DNA from: Sphingopyxis witflariensis
GTDB taxonomy: Bacteria; Pseudomonadota; Alphaproteobacteria; Sphingomonadales; Sphingomonadaceae
Direction: 5' to 3'
Length of the DNA stretch: 64,000 nt
NCBI RefSeq assembly: GCF_002205635.1
Contig: NZ_NISJ01000003.1
Span: 32,397-96,396 of the forward strand
The notes beneath the pieces are model-generated. The model made no database searches. It was given only the letters and a program-made list of their open reading frames with translations, and was not told where the DNA came from. How positions within the stretch are numbered: the first letter of the stretch is position 1; each line of letters begins with the position of its first letter. Of the stretch, positions 43,189-52,242 are shown piece after piece. The translations under genes were made by a program, and so were the position numbers.

Positions 43189-46100
43189 GTGCAGATAAAG
43201 CGCCTGCGCCTGACCGGTTTCAAAAGCTTCGTCGAACCGACCGAGCTTCGCATCGAACCCGGCCTGACCGGTGTCGTCGGCCCCAATGGCTGCGGCAAAT
43301 CCAACCTGCTCGAGGCCATCCGCTGGGTGATGGGCGAATCCTCCGCCAAATCGATGCGCGGCGGCGGGATGGAAGACGTCATCTTCGCCGGCACCTCGTC
43401 GCGCCCCTCGCGGGATTTCGCCGAAGTGGCCCTGCACTGCGACACCGAAGGAGCACTCGTCGCCGGCCTGTCCGATGGAAGCGACGGCGACGAACTCGAG
43501 GTTATCCGCCGCATCGAACGCGGCGCAGGATCGGCCTATCGCGCCAACGGCCGCGACGTGCGCGCGAAGGATGTCGCGCTGATCTTCGCCGACGCCGCGA
43601 CCGGCGCGCACAGCCCGGCGCTGGTCAGCCAGGGCAAGATCGCCAATGTCATCGCCGCCAAGCCGACCGATCGCCGCGCGATGCTGGAGGAAGCCGCCGG
43701 GATCGCCGGACTGCACGTCCGCCGCAAGGATGCCGAGCAGAAATTGCGCGCGACCGAAACCAACCTCACGCGCCTGTCCGAAATCGTCGCCGACATGGAA
43801 GTGCGCGCCAACGCCCTGCGGCGGCAGGCGCGCGCCGCCGAAAAATATAAAAAGCTCAGCGACGAGATTCGCATCGCCGAAGGACGGCTGATCTATGCCC
43901 GCTGGCGCGACGCCGCCGCCGCCGCCGATCAGGCGCGCCGCGACGCCGACGCCGCCGAAGCCGCGGTGAAAGCCGCACAGGAAGGGCTGGAGGAGCTTTC
44001 GCACGCACAGACCGAGGTCGCCACCCGCGTTGCCGCCGCGCGCAGCGACGCACAGGCGCAGCGCGACGCGCTGGCCGAAGTCACCGCGACGCAGGTGCGG
44101 TTGCAGGGAGAAGAGCGCGCGGCACGCCAGCGCCTCGACGATCTGGCGGCGCAGCAGGCACGGCTCGCCGACGACCGCGCGCGCGAAGGCGAACTGGCGC
44201 GCGACGCACATGCGGCGCTGACCGCGCTCGATGCCGAAACCAAAACGCTGGCGCGCGACATCGCCGCGCACGACGCGGGCAAGGCGGTTCTCGCCGAGGC
44301 AAACCAGAGCGCGCAGGCACGGCTGCGCGATGCCGAGGTCGCGCTGGCGCAGGCGCGCGCCAAGGCGGCGAGCGAGGCCGCCGACCGGCGCATCGCGGTG
44401 TCGGCGCGCGACAGCGCCGAGGCGGCAGTACGGCGCGTCGGACAGGACAAGGCGCGCGTCGATGCCGAAATCGCCGCGCTGGGTGACAGCAGCGCGCTTG
44501 CCGCGAAGCAGAGCGAAAGCGCAGCCGCAGCCGGAGCGGCCGAAGGCGCCATCGCGACCGCCGAACAGGCATTGCAGGCCGCCGAGGCCGACCGCGAAGC
44601 CACCGCCGCCGACCTCGCGACGATCGACGCCGGACTCGCCGAAGCGCGCGCCGCACTCGCCGCGCTCGACGGTGAGGCGGGGACGCTCGAACGCGCGCTC
44701 GCTGCCGCACGCAGCGACGCGAACCGCATCCTCGACCAGCTGCGCGTCGCGCCGGGTTATGAAGCCGCCCTTGCCGCCGCATTGGGCGACGATCTCGACG
44801 CCGGAACCGACAGCGCCGCGGCACGCAGCTGGGGCGGCGTTGATTCGCGGGGCGACGACCCCGGCCTGCCCGCCGGCACCCGGGCGCTCGCCGAATATGT
44901 GAAGGCACCGGAAGCGCTCGCACGACGGCTGGCGCAGGTCGCGGTGGCCGACCGCGACGAAGGTCAGCCGCTGGCCACCGGGCAACGGCTGGTGACGACC
45001 GAGGGCGTGATGCGCCGCTGGGACGGCTTTGTGTCGCGCGGTGACGGCGCGACGGCCAGCGAAAGATTGATACGGCAGAACCGGCTCGACGCGCTTGCGG
45101 CGCAGCGCCCGCAGGTTGAGCTGGGAGTCATGAACCTGCGCGACAGGCGCGAGGCGGCCGCCGCGCGCGCGGCAACCCTCGCCGAAAATGCCGCGACCGC
45201 GCGCAGGCAGCTTGCGCAGGCCGACGAAGCGCGGCGCACCGCGCTGCGCGCCGCCGATCAGGCGCAGGCAGCGCTCGACCGTCATCGCGATGCCACGGCG
45301 ATGTTCGACCGGCGGCTGGGCGAAATCGCCGAGGCGGCGAAAGAGGCGGCCGATCAGCTCGCGGCGCAGGAAGCCGCGCTCGCCGCGCTGCCCGACGACA
45401 GCATCGCCCGCGCCGCGCTGGACGCCGGGGAACAGGCCGCCGAACGCGCCCGCACCGATGCGGTCAGCGCGCGCGACGCGCTGACCGCGCACGACCGCGC
45501 GCTCGCCGCCTTGAGCGAACGGCAAGCGGTGGTGAGCGCCGAGATCAAGAGCTGGAAGGCGCGCGCGGGCGAAGCGGCGCGGCGCGTCACCGATATGGAC
45601 AAGCGCGCCGATGCGCTGGCCGCCGAAGCGGCAAAGCTCGCCAATGTGCCCGAGCGGCTCGCCGAACAGCGCACCGCGGCGGAGGCACAGCAGGCGGCGC
45701 TGCGCGAAAAGGCCGCCGCCGCCGAAGTGCAGGAACGCGAAGCCGAAGCGGCGCTGCGCGAGGCCGAAGCGGCGCTCAATGCGATCCGCGAGCGCGTCGC
45801 CGCGGCGCGCGAAACCCGCGCCGGGGCGGTCGCGCGATCGGAAAATGCCGAACTGCGGCGGATCGAAATGGGGCGGCTGTCGGGCGAGCGGTTCGAATGT
45901 CCGCCACCGCTGCTCCCCCAAAAGGCCGGGTTCGACAGCGAAGACGTCCGCGACGCGAACGCCGAATCGGCCCAGCACGACCGGCTGATCGCCGATCGCG
46001 AGCGGCTGGGTCCGGTCAACCTCGTCGCCGCCGACGAACTCGCCGAACTCGACACCGAACGCGAGAAGAGCGCCGCCGAGATCGAAGAACTGACGCAGGC

Positions 46101-46632
46101 GGTCCATCGCCTGCGCGGGTCGATCGGCAATTTGAACCGCGAGGGTCGCGTCCGCCTGCTCGCGGCATTCGAGACGGTCAACGGGCATTTCCAGCGGCTG
46201 TTCACGACATTGTTCAACGGCGGGCACGCGCATCTGGAACTGGTCGATTCGGACGATCCGCTCGAGGCGGGGCTGGAGATTATGGCGCAACCGCCGGGCA
46301 AGCGGCTCGGCACGCTGACCTTGCTCTCGGGCGGCGAACAGGCGCTGACCGCGGTCGCGCTGATCTTCGGCCTGTTCCTGACCAATCCGGCGCCGATCTG
46401 CGTCCTCGATGAAGTCGATGCGCCGCTCGACGACGCCAATATCGAGCGTTTCTGCGACCTGCTCGACCGGATGTCGCGTGAGACCAACACCCGTTACCTG
46501 ATCGTCACCCACAACGCAGTGACGATGGCGCGCATGCACCGCCTGTTCGGGGTGACGATGATCGAGAAAGGCGTGTCGCGGCTCGTCTCGGTCGATCTGG
46601 GCGGCGCCGAAGAACTGCTCGCGGCGGAATGA
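43189..46632 (+). CDS. smc: Chromosome segregation protein SMC
   Basis: A 1147-residue condensin ATPase. Walker A is GPNGCGKSN (31-39). Long Ala/Glu/Arg-rich coiled coils flank a hinge around residues 520-600. The C-terminal head has the signature LLSGGEQAL and Walker B ICVLDEVDAPLDD. The GTG start has GGAG 7 nt upstream. The stop overlaps the next methyltransferase gene (ATGA). The coils are unusually Ala-rich, as expected in such GC-rich DNA. Confidence 0.95.
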   Translation: MQIKRLRLTGFKSFVEPTELRIEPGLTGVVGPNGCGKSNLLEAIRWVMGESSAKSMRGGGMEDVIFAGTSSRPSRDFAEVALHCDTEGALVAGLSDGSDGDELEVIRRIERGAGSAYRANGRDVRAKDVALIFADAATGAHSPALVSQGKIANVIAAKPTDRRAMLEEAAGIAGLHVRRKDAEQKLRATETNLTRLSEIVADMEVRANALRRQARAAEKYKKLSDEIRIAEGRLIYARWRDAAAAADQARRDADAAEAAVKAAQEGLEELSHAQTEVATRVAAARSDAQAQRDALAEVTATQVRLQGEERAARQRLDDLAAQQARLADDRAREGELARDAHAALTALDAETKTLARDIAAHDAGKAVLAEANQSAQARLRDAEVALAQARAKAASEAADRRIAVSARDSAEAAVRRVGQDKARVDAEIAALGDSSALAAKQSESAAAAGAAEGAIATAEQALQAAEADREATAADLATIDAGLAEARAALAALDGEAGTLERALAAARSDANRILDQLRVAPGYEAALAAALGDDLDAGTDSAAARSWGGVDSRGDDPGLPAGTRALAEYVKAPEALARRLAQVAVADRDEGQPLATGQRLVTTEGVMRRWDGFVSRGDGATASERLIRQNRLDALAAQRPQVELGVMNLRDRREAAAARAATLAENAATARRQLAQADEARRTALRAADQAQAALDRHRDATAMFDRRLGEIAEAAKEAADQLAAQEAALAALPDDSIARAALDAGEQAAERARTDAVSARDALTAHDRALAALSERQAVVSAEIKSWKARAGEAARRVTDMDKRADALAAEAAKLANVPERLAEQRTAAEAQQAALREKAAAAEVQEREAEAALREAEAALNAIRERVAAARETRAGAVARSENAELRRIEMGRLSGERFECPPPLLPQKAGFDSEDVRDANAESAQHDRLIADRERLGPVNLVAADELAELDTEREKSAAEIEELTQAVHRLRGSIGNLNREGRVRLLAAFETVNGHFQRLFTTLFNGGHAHLELVDSDDPLEAGLEIMAQPPGKRLGTLTLLSGGEQALTAVALIFGLFLTNPAPICVLDEVDAPLDDANIERFCDLLDRMSRETNTRYLIVTHNAVTMARMHRLFGVTMIEKGVSRLVSVDLGGAEELLAAE

Positions 46633-47357
46633 CGAAAGCCGCTGTCGACATTTATGATCCGGTGTTCGTGAAGGGGATCTTCGATCGCTGTTCGCGACGC
46701 TATATTTTGTTCAGCACCTTCTGTTCGATGGGATTCACCGAGCGATGGCGCCGCCAATGCGTCGAGCGGTTGGATCTGCCGGGCACCGGCGGCTTATCGG
46801 GATTCGACCTGATGGCAGGCACGGGCGAAGTCTGGCCACACCTGTTTCGCCGCCACCCCGATGTCAGCGACATCACCGCGGTCGATATTTCATCGGGCAT
46901 GCACAAGCTGGCGATGGAAAGGCTTCATCGCGAACGGAGCCATCGCATCGCCTTTGTGGAAGATGATGTGTTTGCGAGCAATTTGCCGGCGACCTCGGCC
47001 GATTTCATCCTTTCGACCTTCGGCCTCAAAACCTTCAACGAGACCCAGCTACGTGAGCTTGCCGATCTGACCGCGCGCCTCCTTCGGCCGGGCGGACGTT
47101 TTTCCTTCATCGAGGCATCGGACCCGAAGGGCTGGTTCCTGCGTCCGCTATATCTGCTCTACCTCAAGGGAATACTTCCGTTGGTCGAACGCCTCTTTCT
47201 GCGCGGGGCGCAGGATTTCGCGATGATCGGTACCTATTGTACCAATTTTGGCGACGCGCGCCGTTTTGCCGACATGCTGCGCGAGGCGGGGTTGAAGGTC
47301 GAGTTCCGGCGCCATTTCTTCGGCTGCGCAACCGGCGTCAGCGGATTCAAGCCTTAG
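46629..47357 (+). CDS. UbiE/COQ5-like SAM methyltransferase
   Basis: A 242-residue class I methyltransferase. It begins YDPVFVKGIFDRCSRRYILF, has the SAM motif FDLMAGTGEVW, AVDISSGMHKLAM, LSTFGLKTFNE and RLLRPGGRFSFIEASDP. It resembles UbiE/MenG enzymes but is not a clear ortholog. It is coupled to smc by a 4-nt overlap and converges on ubiA (overlapping stops), so a ubiquinone-related role is possible but unproven. Confidence 0.78.
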   Translation: MTKAAVDIYDPVFVKGIFDRCSRRYILFSTFCSMGFTERWRRQCVERLDLPGTGGLSGFDLMAGTGEVWPHLFRRHPDVSDITAVDISSGMHKLAMERLHRERSHRIAFVEDDVFASNLPATSADFILSTFGLKTFNETQLRELADLTARLLRPGGRFSFIEASDPKGWFLRPLYLLYLKGILPLVERLFLRGAQDFAMIGTYCTNFGDARRFADMLREAGLKVEFRRHFFGCATGVSGFKP

Positions 47358-48262
47358 GGCGCCATTCCCACCACCAGCATCGCGGCCAGGACCAACAGCC
47401 CCGCGAAACGATTGCTGCGGAACTTGGCGAGCGCGTCGGCGCCATTGGCCGGGTCGAGCGTCACCACCTGCCCCGTCAGATGCAGCGCCGCCGGGACCAG
47501 CGCGACCAGCACGAGCGGATCGGGACGCACCGCCCACAAGGCACCGGCCCAACCGGCGAGCGCGGCACCATAGCAAAGCGCAACCCCGCCGCGAACATGG
47601 CGGCCCATCGCCCGCGCACTCGATTTGACACCGATCATCATGTCGTCCTCGATGTCCTGAAGCGCATAGATGGTGTCATATCCGATCACCCACGCGATGC
47701 AGCCGGCATAGAGCAACGGCAGCGCGAGCCCCTCGATGCCGCCCACCGCGACCCAGGCGACGAGCGCGCCCCAGCTGAACACCAGCCCCAGCCACGCCTG
47801 CGGCCACCAGGTGATGCGCTTCATGAACGGATAGGCGGCGACGGGCAGCAAGCTGCCAAGCGCGACAATCTGCGCCGCCAGCGGCAACTGAATGAGCACG
47901 AGCAGGCCGAGCAGCGACAGGAAGATCATCCACAAGGCGGCGTTGCGCACCGAAACCGCACCGCTCGCGACGGGCCGCGACGCGGTGCGCGCCACGCGCA
48001 CGTCGAGGTCGCGATCGACAATGTCGTTATAGACGCACCCCGCGCTGCGCATCGCGACGACGCCGAGCATCAGCCACAGGAACAGCGGCCAATGGCTGAC
48101 CGCCCCACCCGCGAGCGCGACGCCGAACGCGCAGGGCCAATATTGCAGCCAGATGCCGATTGGCCGGTCGAAGCGCGCAAGCAGCGCATAGGGCCGCGCC
48201 CCGGCGGGAAGCAGGGCAATCAGCCCCTGATGCTGGCTGTCGGGAGGATGGATGGCGGTCAT
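47354..48262 (-). CDS. ubiA: 4-hydroxybenzoate polyprenyltransferase UbiA
   Basis: A 302-residue inner-membrane prenyltransferase of ubiquinone synthesis. The first Asp-rich motif is CVYNDIVDRDLDVRVART and the second YDTIYALQDIEDD; eight or nine membrane helices are predicted by eye. The length is normal for UbiA. Confidence 0.94.
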   Translation of the reverse strand: MTAIHPPDSQHQGLIALLPAGARPYALLARFDRPIGIWLQYWPCAFGVALAGGAVSHWPLFLWLMLGVVAMRSAGCVYNDIVDRDLDVRVARTASRPVASGAVSVRNAALWMIFLSLLGLLVLIQLPLAAQIVALGSLLPVAAYPFMKRITWWPQAWLGLVFSWGALVAWVAVGGIEGLALPLLYAGCIAWVIGYDTIYALQDIEDDMMIGVKSSARAMGRHVRGGVALCYGAALAGWAGALWAVRPDPLVLVALVPAALHLTGQVVTLDPANGADALAKFRSNRFAGLLVLAAMLVVGMAP

Positions 48263-48334
48263 GCGTGGTGACGCGCGATAGCAGCCCCCGCCTCGCCAAT
48301 AAATGCCTGATTCACCTTGTCGGCCTGATCGCTA

Positions 48335-48994
48335 TCAGGTGCAGGTCGACGGCGTCGCCGCTGGCGCGGGATTATAGACCTGCTGCAGGTCGCGCCCTTC
48401 GCGGATGTTGAAAGCGGCGGTCGACCGGATCGTCTGCGGCTTCAGCCACTTGCCATAGACGAGCGATTTATATTGATAGGTGATCTCGACGAACATCACC
48501 GCGGTCCCGGCCGGCGCCTTTACCTCGGAGCCTTCGGGCCCCATCCCGGGAAAATCGGTCCCGGTGATCCCCGTTCCTTCCGGGCCATAGGCCGAATTGA
48601 CTTTCATATCGCCATAGCAACGCTGCCAGTGAATCCATTGCCCGTCATCGGGATTGCGTTCGAGACTGGACAGGATGATGCGGCCATTGGGTTTGAAATC
48701 GAGGCCTGCGGCCTGTGCTTCGACCCCCGTGAACACCTCATTGATGTCGATTTCGCGAATCGAGGGCTGCGACAGGCTGCTTCCGAACGCGATGCGCGAG
48801 GCATTGTCGGCGGCGCTGAGCCCGATCTGGCTGATCCGTGTATGGGTCAGGGTCAGGTTCGCGATTTCTATCCCGCCAAAGCCGAGCACAACCAGCCCGG
48901 GAATCGCAAAGGCCATTTCGACGGCCACTGCGGCGCGGCGGTTCCGCCACAAGCGCGCCATGGCCAGGCGGACAGGATTGCGGCGCGCGATCAT
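48335..48994 (-). CDS. TadE-like pilus assembly/envelope protein
   Basis: A 219-residue protein with the TadE pattern: a basic start (RNRRAAVAVEMAFAIPGLV) leading into one membrane helix, then a long periplasmic domain with a pair of distant cysteines. It is the third gene of a tadG-tadE-tadE operon; its start overlaps the previous stop (ATGA). An ATG 6 nt earlier is possible. It probably contributes to a Flp/Tad pilus or surface assembly encoded elsewhere, as no tad motor genes are nearby. Confidence 0.82.
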   Translation of the reverse strand: MIARRNPVRLAMARLWRNRRAAVAVEMAFAIPGLVVLGFGGIEIANLTLTHTRISQIGLSAADNASRIAFGSSLSQPSIREIDINEVFTGVEAQAAGLDFKPNGRIILSSLERNPDDGQWIHWQRCYGDMKVNSAYGPEGTGITGTDFPGMGPEGSEVKAPAGTAVMFVEITYQYKSLVYGKWLKPQTIRSTAAFNIREGRDLQQVYNPAPAATPSTCT

Positions 48995-49590
48995 GAGCAT
49001 TTCGCCGGATTGGCGTCGGTGCCGGCGCGATAGGGCTGGTTGCGCAGCACCGTCGTCTGCGTCAGCGTCGTCGACTGCGGCTGGCCCAGCATCTGCCACA
49101 CGGGCAAAACGCGCTTGAACTCCATTGCCGCCGTATAGAGGACGACATCGTCGGCGCCGCCATTGCCATTCTTTCCGCGATCGGAGTCCCAGGTGCCGTT
49201 GCCGTTAAAATCCTCGAAACATTCGCCGCTGTCATAGCTGTTGTTGCCGTTCTTGTCCTTGAACGCTTCCGGCTTTCCGATCTGGTCGAAGCTGTCATAG
49301 ACTTTGCGCGTGAAGGTCACATTGGCATTGACGAACACCTTCTGCACTTCGCTGCGAACCTTGGCATCGAGCGCAGTCTGATCCGTGGCGTTATATTCCA
49401 GCGTCGCATCGCGGGCCGCCTTGGCCACCGCGCCCTGCAACACCTGTTTGGCGTAAAATTGCCAGCTGAAATCAAAGATGCCCATCAACAGGAGCAGGAA
49501 GAGCGGCGCGGTTATTGCGAACTCGATGGCCGCGACGCCGCGCTGATGCCGACCGAAATTGCGCGCACGCTGGCGAAGACCCCGGGTCAT
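48991..49590 (-). CDS. TadE-like protein with Ca-binding-like repeats
   Basis: A 199-residue TadE-type protein (RGVAAIEFAITAPLFLLLLM membrane helix). Its external domain has EF-hand/dockerin-like Asp/Asn repeats (DKNGNNSYDSGE, DFNGNGTWDSD), suggesting calcium binding. The start overlaps the upstream TadG-like stop and the stop overlaps the next start, so the three are tightly coupled. Confidence 0.82.
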   Translation of the reverse strand: MTRGLRQRARNFGRHQRGVAAIEFAITAPLFLLLLMGIFDFSWQFYAKQVLQGAVAKAARDATLEYNATDQTALDAKVRSEVQKVFVNANVTFTRKVYDSFDQIGKPEAFKDKNGNNSYDSGECFEDFNGNGTWDSDRGKNGNGGADDVVLYTAAMEFKRVLPVWQMLGQPQSTTLTQTTVLRNQPYRAGTDANPAKCS

Positions 49591-51191
49591 TGCGACAGCC
49601 TCAGGCGCGAAATCTGATCGGCGATCGACTGGAATATGCCCTTGAGCTTTTCCGCGCTTCCCGTCTGATAGGCCTTGCCGGGCGTCGCGCATTGGGTGAG
49701 CTGACTGTTCAGCGTCACGCCAAAGCCGATCACCCAGATGGTGACCTTTGCATCATTGTTACCGACCTGCATATTCTTTGCCTTTTCGCAAAGCTGCACG
49801 AAGCGGTTGTTGTGGCGCGCGACGGCATTGCTGTCGCTCGTCGCCCCGATGCGGGCGATGACCTGTTCTTCGCCCTGATGCGAATAATTGTCCATCGGTG
49901 CGGTCATTTCGCCATCGGTCATGAAGATGATGTGACGGCTGATCGGGCGCCCGTTCGAAGCCGTCGCATTCTCGTTCGCGAAAAGGCCCGCCGGCGAAAG
50001 CAGCCGCGCGCCCCACGCCATGCCGGCGTCATGATAGGTAAATCCCTGCGGCCTCAGCGACGCGATCTTGTTCGTGAATTCGGTCTTGCCCGCGTCATTC
50101 ATCTCGGTCAGCTTCATCGCCGGCACCGGGCATGCCGCGGTATCATCACCGTCGTCCGCATTCTCACCGAAGCTGTTTTTATCCGATCCGGTCGAGGAGG
50201 ACGAAGAACCGCGCGTAAAGGCGAAATCAGGAAAGAACAGCTTCCATTTGGTGTCGTCGTCAGCCGTGGGCACCATGTCGATATTCATATCATAAGCCGC
50301 CGCCGGTGCGGTCGTCGTGGCATTGAAAGCCGTGGTCTTCCGCTCGATGATACAGCCATCCCAGGTGGCGGATTTATCCACCCCCTTGTCTCCTGTATTG
50401 AATTTCACTGTCCCGCCGCCCTTGGCTCCGGCAACGGGGAGCGTCCGGTCTTCATAGGTATAATCGACGAACTTCCCGTTTTTGTCGTAACGCGGCGTCC
50501 GCGACGGCAGCCTCACTGAATCGGACAGCCACGCCGGATTCGCCTTGTTCAAAATCGCCCCGACATTGACGGTCCCGCTATAGGGAACGACGCCAAAGCG
50601 CAGCTTGCCATCCCCGATCTCCGCCTTGGTCAGCGTGTCGAAGAATATCATCGTCGCGTTGCGCAGCCCCACGATTTTCGAAACCGAATCTCCGGCGTTC
50701 GTGCGCGACATCGACCCCGTGACGTCGAGCACGAGCATCACGTCGGTGTTGGAAATTTCCAGCTTGGCCGCGCAATTCGCGGTCAGGTCAAACTGTGGCT
50801 TGTCAAAAATGGCCATGATCGCGGTCGGCAGCTGTGCGCTCGCGGTGCCCTTGACGTCGGTCGTGCCGCTCGGCACCGACTCGAAACTGATCGCCTCGCT
50901 GCCATAGATGCCGGCAGGGAAGTTGGCGTTGAACATCTTGTTCGCTTCGGCTTTTTGCGAGCTGCCATAGTCCCCGCCAGCCATGGCGCGGCGTCCGGCG
51001 AGCACGCCGGCATCGCACGCCTGCTGCAGGCGCAATTGCGCCATATAGCCGCGACCGATATCGACGCCCGACCCCACAATGCCGAGAATCGGAAGAAGCG
51101 CCGCCGCCGTCAGCATCAGGGCGTTGCCACCCTCGTCACGAATGAATGTGCTGGCACCCGGCCGCAAGCGGCTGATGATGGTCCCTCGCAT
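49587..51191 (-). CDS. TadG-like protein with von Willebrand A domain
   Basis: A 534-residue protein with an N-terminal Flp-pilus TadG helix (GGNALMLTAAALLPILGIVG) and a vWA domain beginning DVMLVLDVTGSMS. The D-x-T-x-S-x-S is a MIDAS variant. An Asp/Ser-rich insert lies in the middle. The ATG has AGGGG upstream. It heads the tadG-tadE-tadE operon. Confidence 0.88.
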   Translation of the reverse strand: MRGTIISRLRPGASTFIRDEGGNALMLTAAALLPILGIVGSGVDIGRGYMAQLRLQQACDAGVLAGRRAMAGGDYGSSQKAEANKMFNANFPAGIYGSEAISFESVPSGTTDVKGTASAQLPTAIMAIFDKPQFDLTANCAAKLEISNTDVMLVLDVTGSMSRTNAGDSVSKIVGLRNATMIFFDTLTKAEIGDGKLRFGVVPYSGTVNVGAILNKANPAWLSDSVRLPSRTPRYDKNGKFVDYTYEDRTLPVAGAKGGGTVKFNTGDKGVDKSATWDGCIIERKTTAFNATTTAPAAAYDMNIDMVPTADDDTKWKLFFPDFAFTRGSSSSSTGSDKNSFGENADDGDDTAACPVPAMKLTEMNDAGKTEFTNKIASLRPQGFTYHDAGMAWGARLLSPAGLFANENATASNGRPISRHIIFMTDGEMTAPMDNYSHQGEEQVIARIGATSDSNAVARHNNRFVQLCEKAKNMQVGNNDAKVTIWVIGFGVTLNSQLTQCATPGKAYQTGSAEKLKGIFQSIADQISRLRLSQ

Positions 51192-51360
51192 GGTCTGAAC
51201 CCCTCTTGGCCCGTCATGCGGCCCACCCAGATGCATGACGGCTCGTCTCGCACTAGGACGGAACTGCTTACCAAATCGATAATCGCCCTCTCCGCTCTCC
51301 CTGAGCGACCGCAGAACGACAGGAGGTGCGCGGCAAATCGCCTTCTGCTATCGCCCTGCC

Positions 51361-52110
51361 ATGCCTGCGACCCCAGCCTGGCCACCCGCCAGCACGCCCC
51401 GCCTGTTCATCGACCAGCCGCTCGCGGACGGAGGCGCCCCCGCGATCGACGGGCCGGCCGCCCATTATCTGCTCAACGTCATGCGACTGAAGGTCGGCGA
51501 CCCGATCCTGCTGTTCGACAACCGCAGCGGCGAGTGGCTGGCGACGATCGCCGACGCCGGCAAGAGATCGCTGACGGTGCAGATCGAACGCCAGATGCGC
51601 CCGCTGGAGCAGGTGCCCGACCTGTGGCTCTGCTTCGCCCCGGTCAAAAAGGCGCGACTCGACTGGATCATCGAAAAGGCGACCGAGCTGGGGATCGCCC
51701 GGCTGCAACCGGTGATCACCGAGCGCACGATCGTCGAGCGGGTCAAGCGCGAGCGGCTGGAGGCGCAGATTATCGAAGCCTGCGAACAATGCGGACGCAC
51801 CGCGGTTCCCACCCTCGCCGAACCGGTCAAGCTGCCGCAATTGCTGCGCGAGTGGCCCGCGCAGCGCGCGCTGCTGTTCGCCGACGAGGCGGGGGGCACG
51901 CCGATGACGGCGCTCGATACTCCCGCCCCTGCCGCGATCCTGACCGGCCCCGAGGGCGGCTTCACCGATCGCGAGCGTGCGCTGCTGCTCGCCTGTGAAG
52001 CAACGCGGCGAATCACGCTGGGCCCGCGCATCCTGCGCGCCGAAACCGCCGCCATCGCCGCGACCGGCCTGTGGATGGCGCTTCATGGCGACTGGGCCGC
52101 GACGGGCTGA
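51361..52110 (+). CDS. rsmE: 16S rRNA m3U1498 methyltransferase RsmE
   Basis: A 249-residue SPOUT methyltransferase. An N-terminal PUA-like part (HYLLNVMRLKVGDPILLFD) is followed by the knot motifs KKARLDWIIEKATELGI, ILTGPEGGFTDRE and LGPRILRAETA. The length is normal. It is divergent from the tad operon. Confidence 0.95.
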   Translation: MPATPAWPPASTPRLFIDQPLADGGAPAIDGPAAHYLLNVMRLKVGDPILLFDNRSGEWLATIADAGKRSLTVQIERQMRPLEQVPDLWLCFAPVKKARLDWIIEKATELGIARLQPVITERTIVERVKRERLEAQIIEACEQCGRTAVPTLAEPVKLPQLLREWPAQRALLFADEAGGTPMTALDTPAPAAILTGPEGGFTDRERALLLACEATRRITLGPRILRAETAAIAATGLWMALHGDWAATG

Positions 52111-52242
52111 GACAAAGCCAAAACTGTCCCGGTGTCGGACAGAATCGGCCCGGCTTTAACCGCCTGTTAGCCATGCCCGGTCCATAAAGGAGCCATGCAG
52201 CGGCAGGACCAGGGCCGATACTGCTGGTGTGGGGACCAGTTT

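Noticed and set aside
42991..46539. An 1182-codon open frame on the minus strand opposite smc
   Set aside because: The plus strand encodes SMC with all motifs; the antisense frame has no domain and only low-complexity Arg/Gly/Ala content.
46629..47357. Firm assignment as UbiE
   Set aside because: The motifs fit the UbiE/COQ5 superfamily only loosely; the neighbouring ubiA is suggestive but convergent, so no gene symbol was given.
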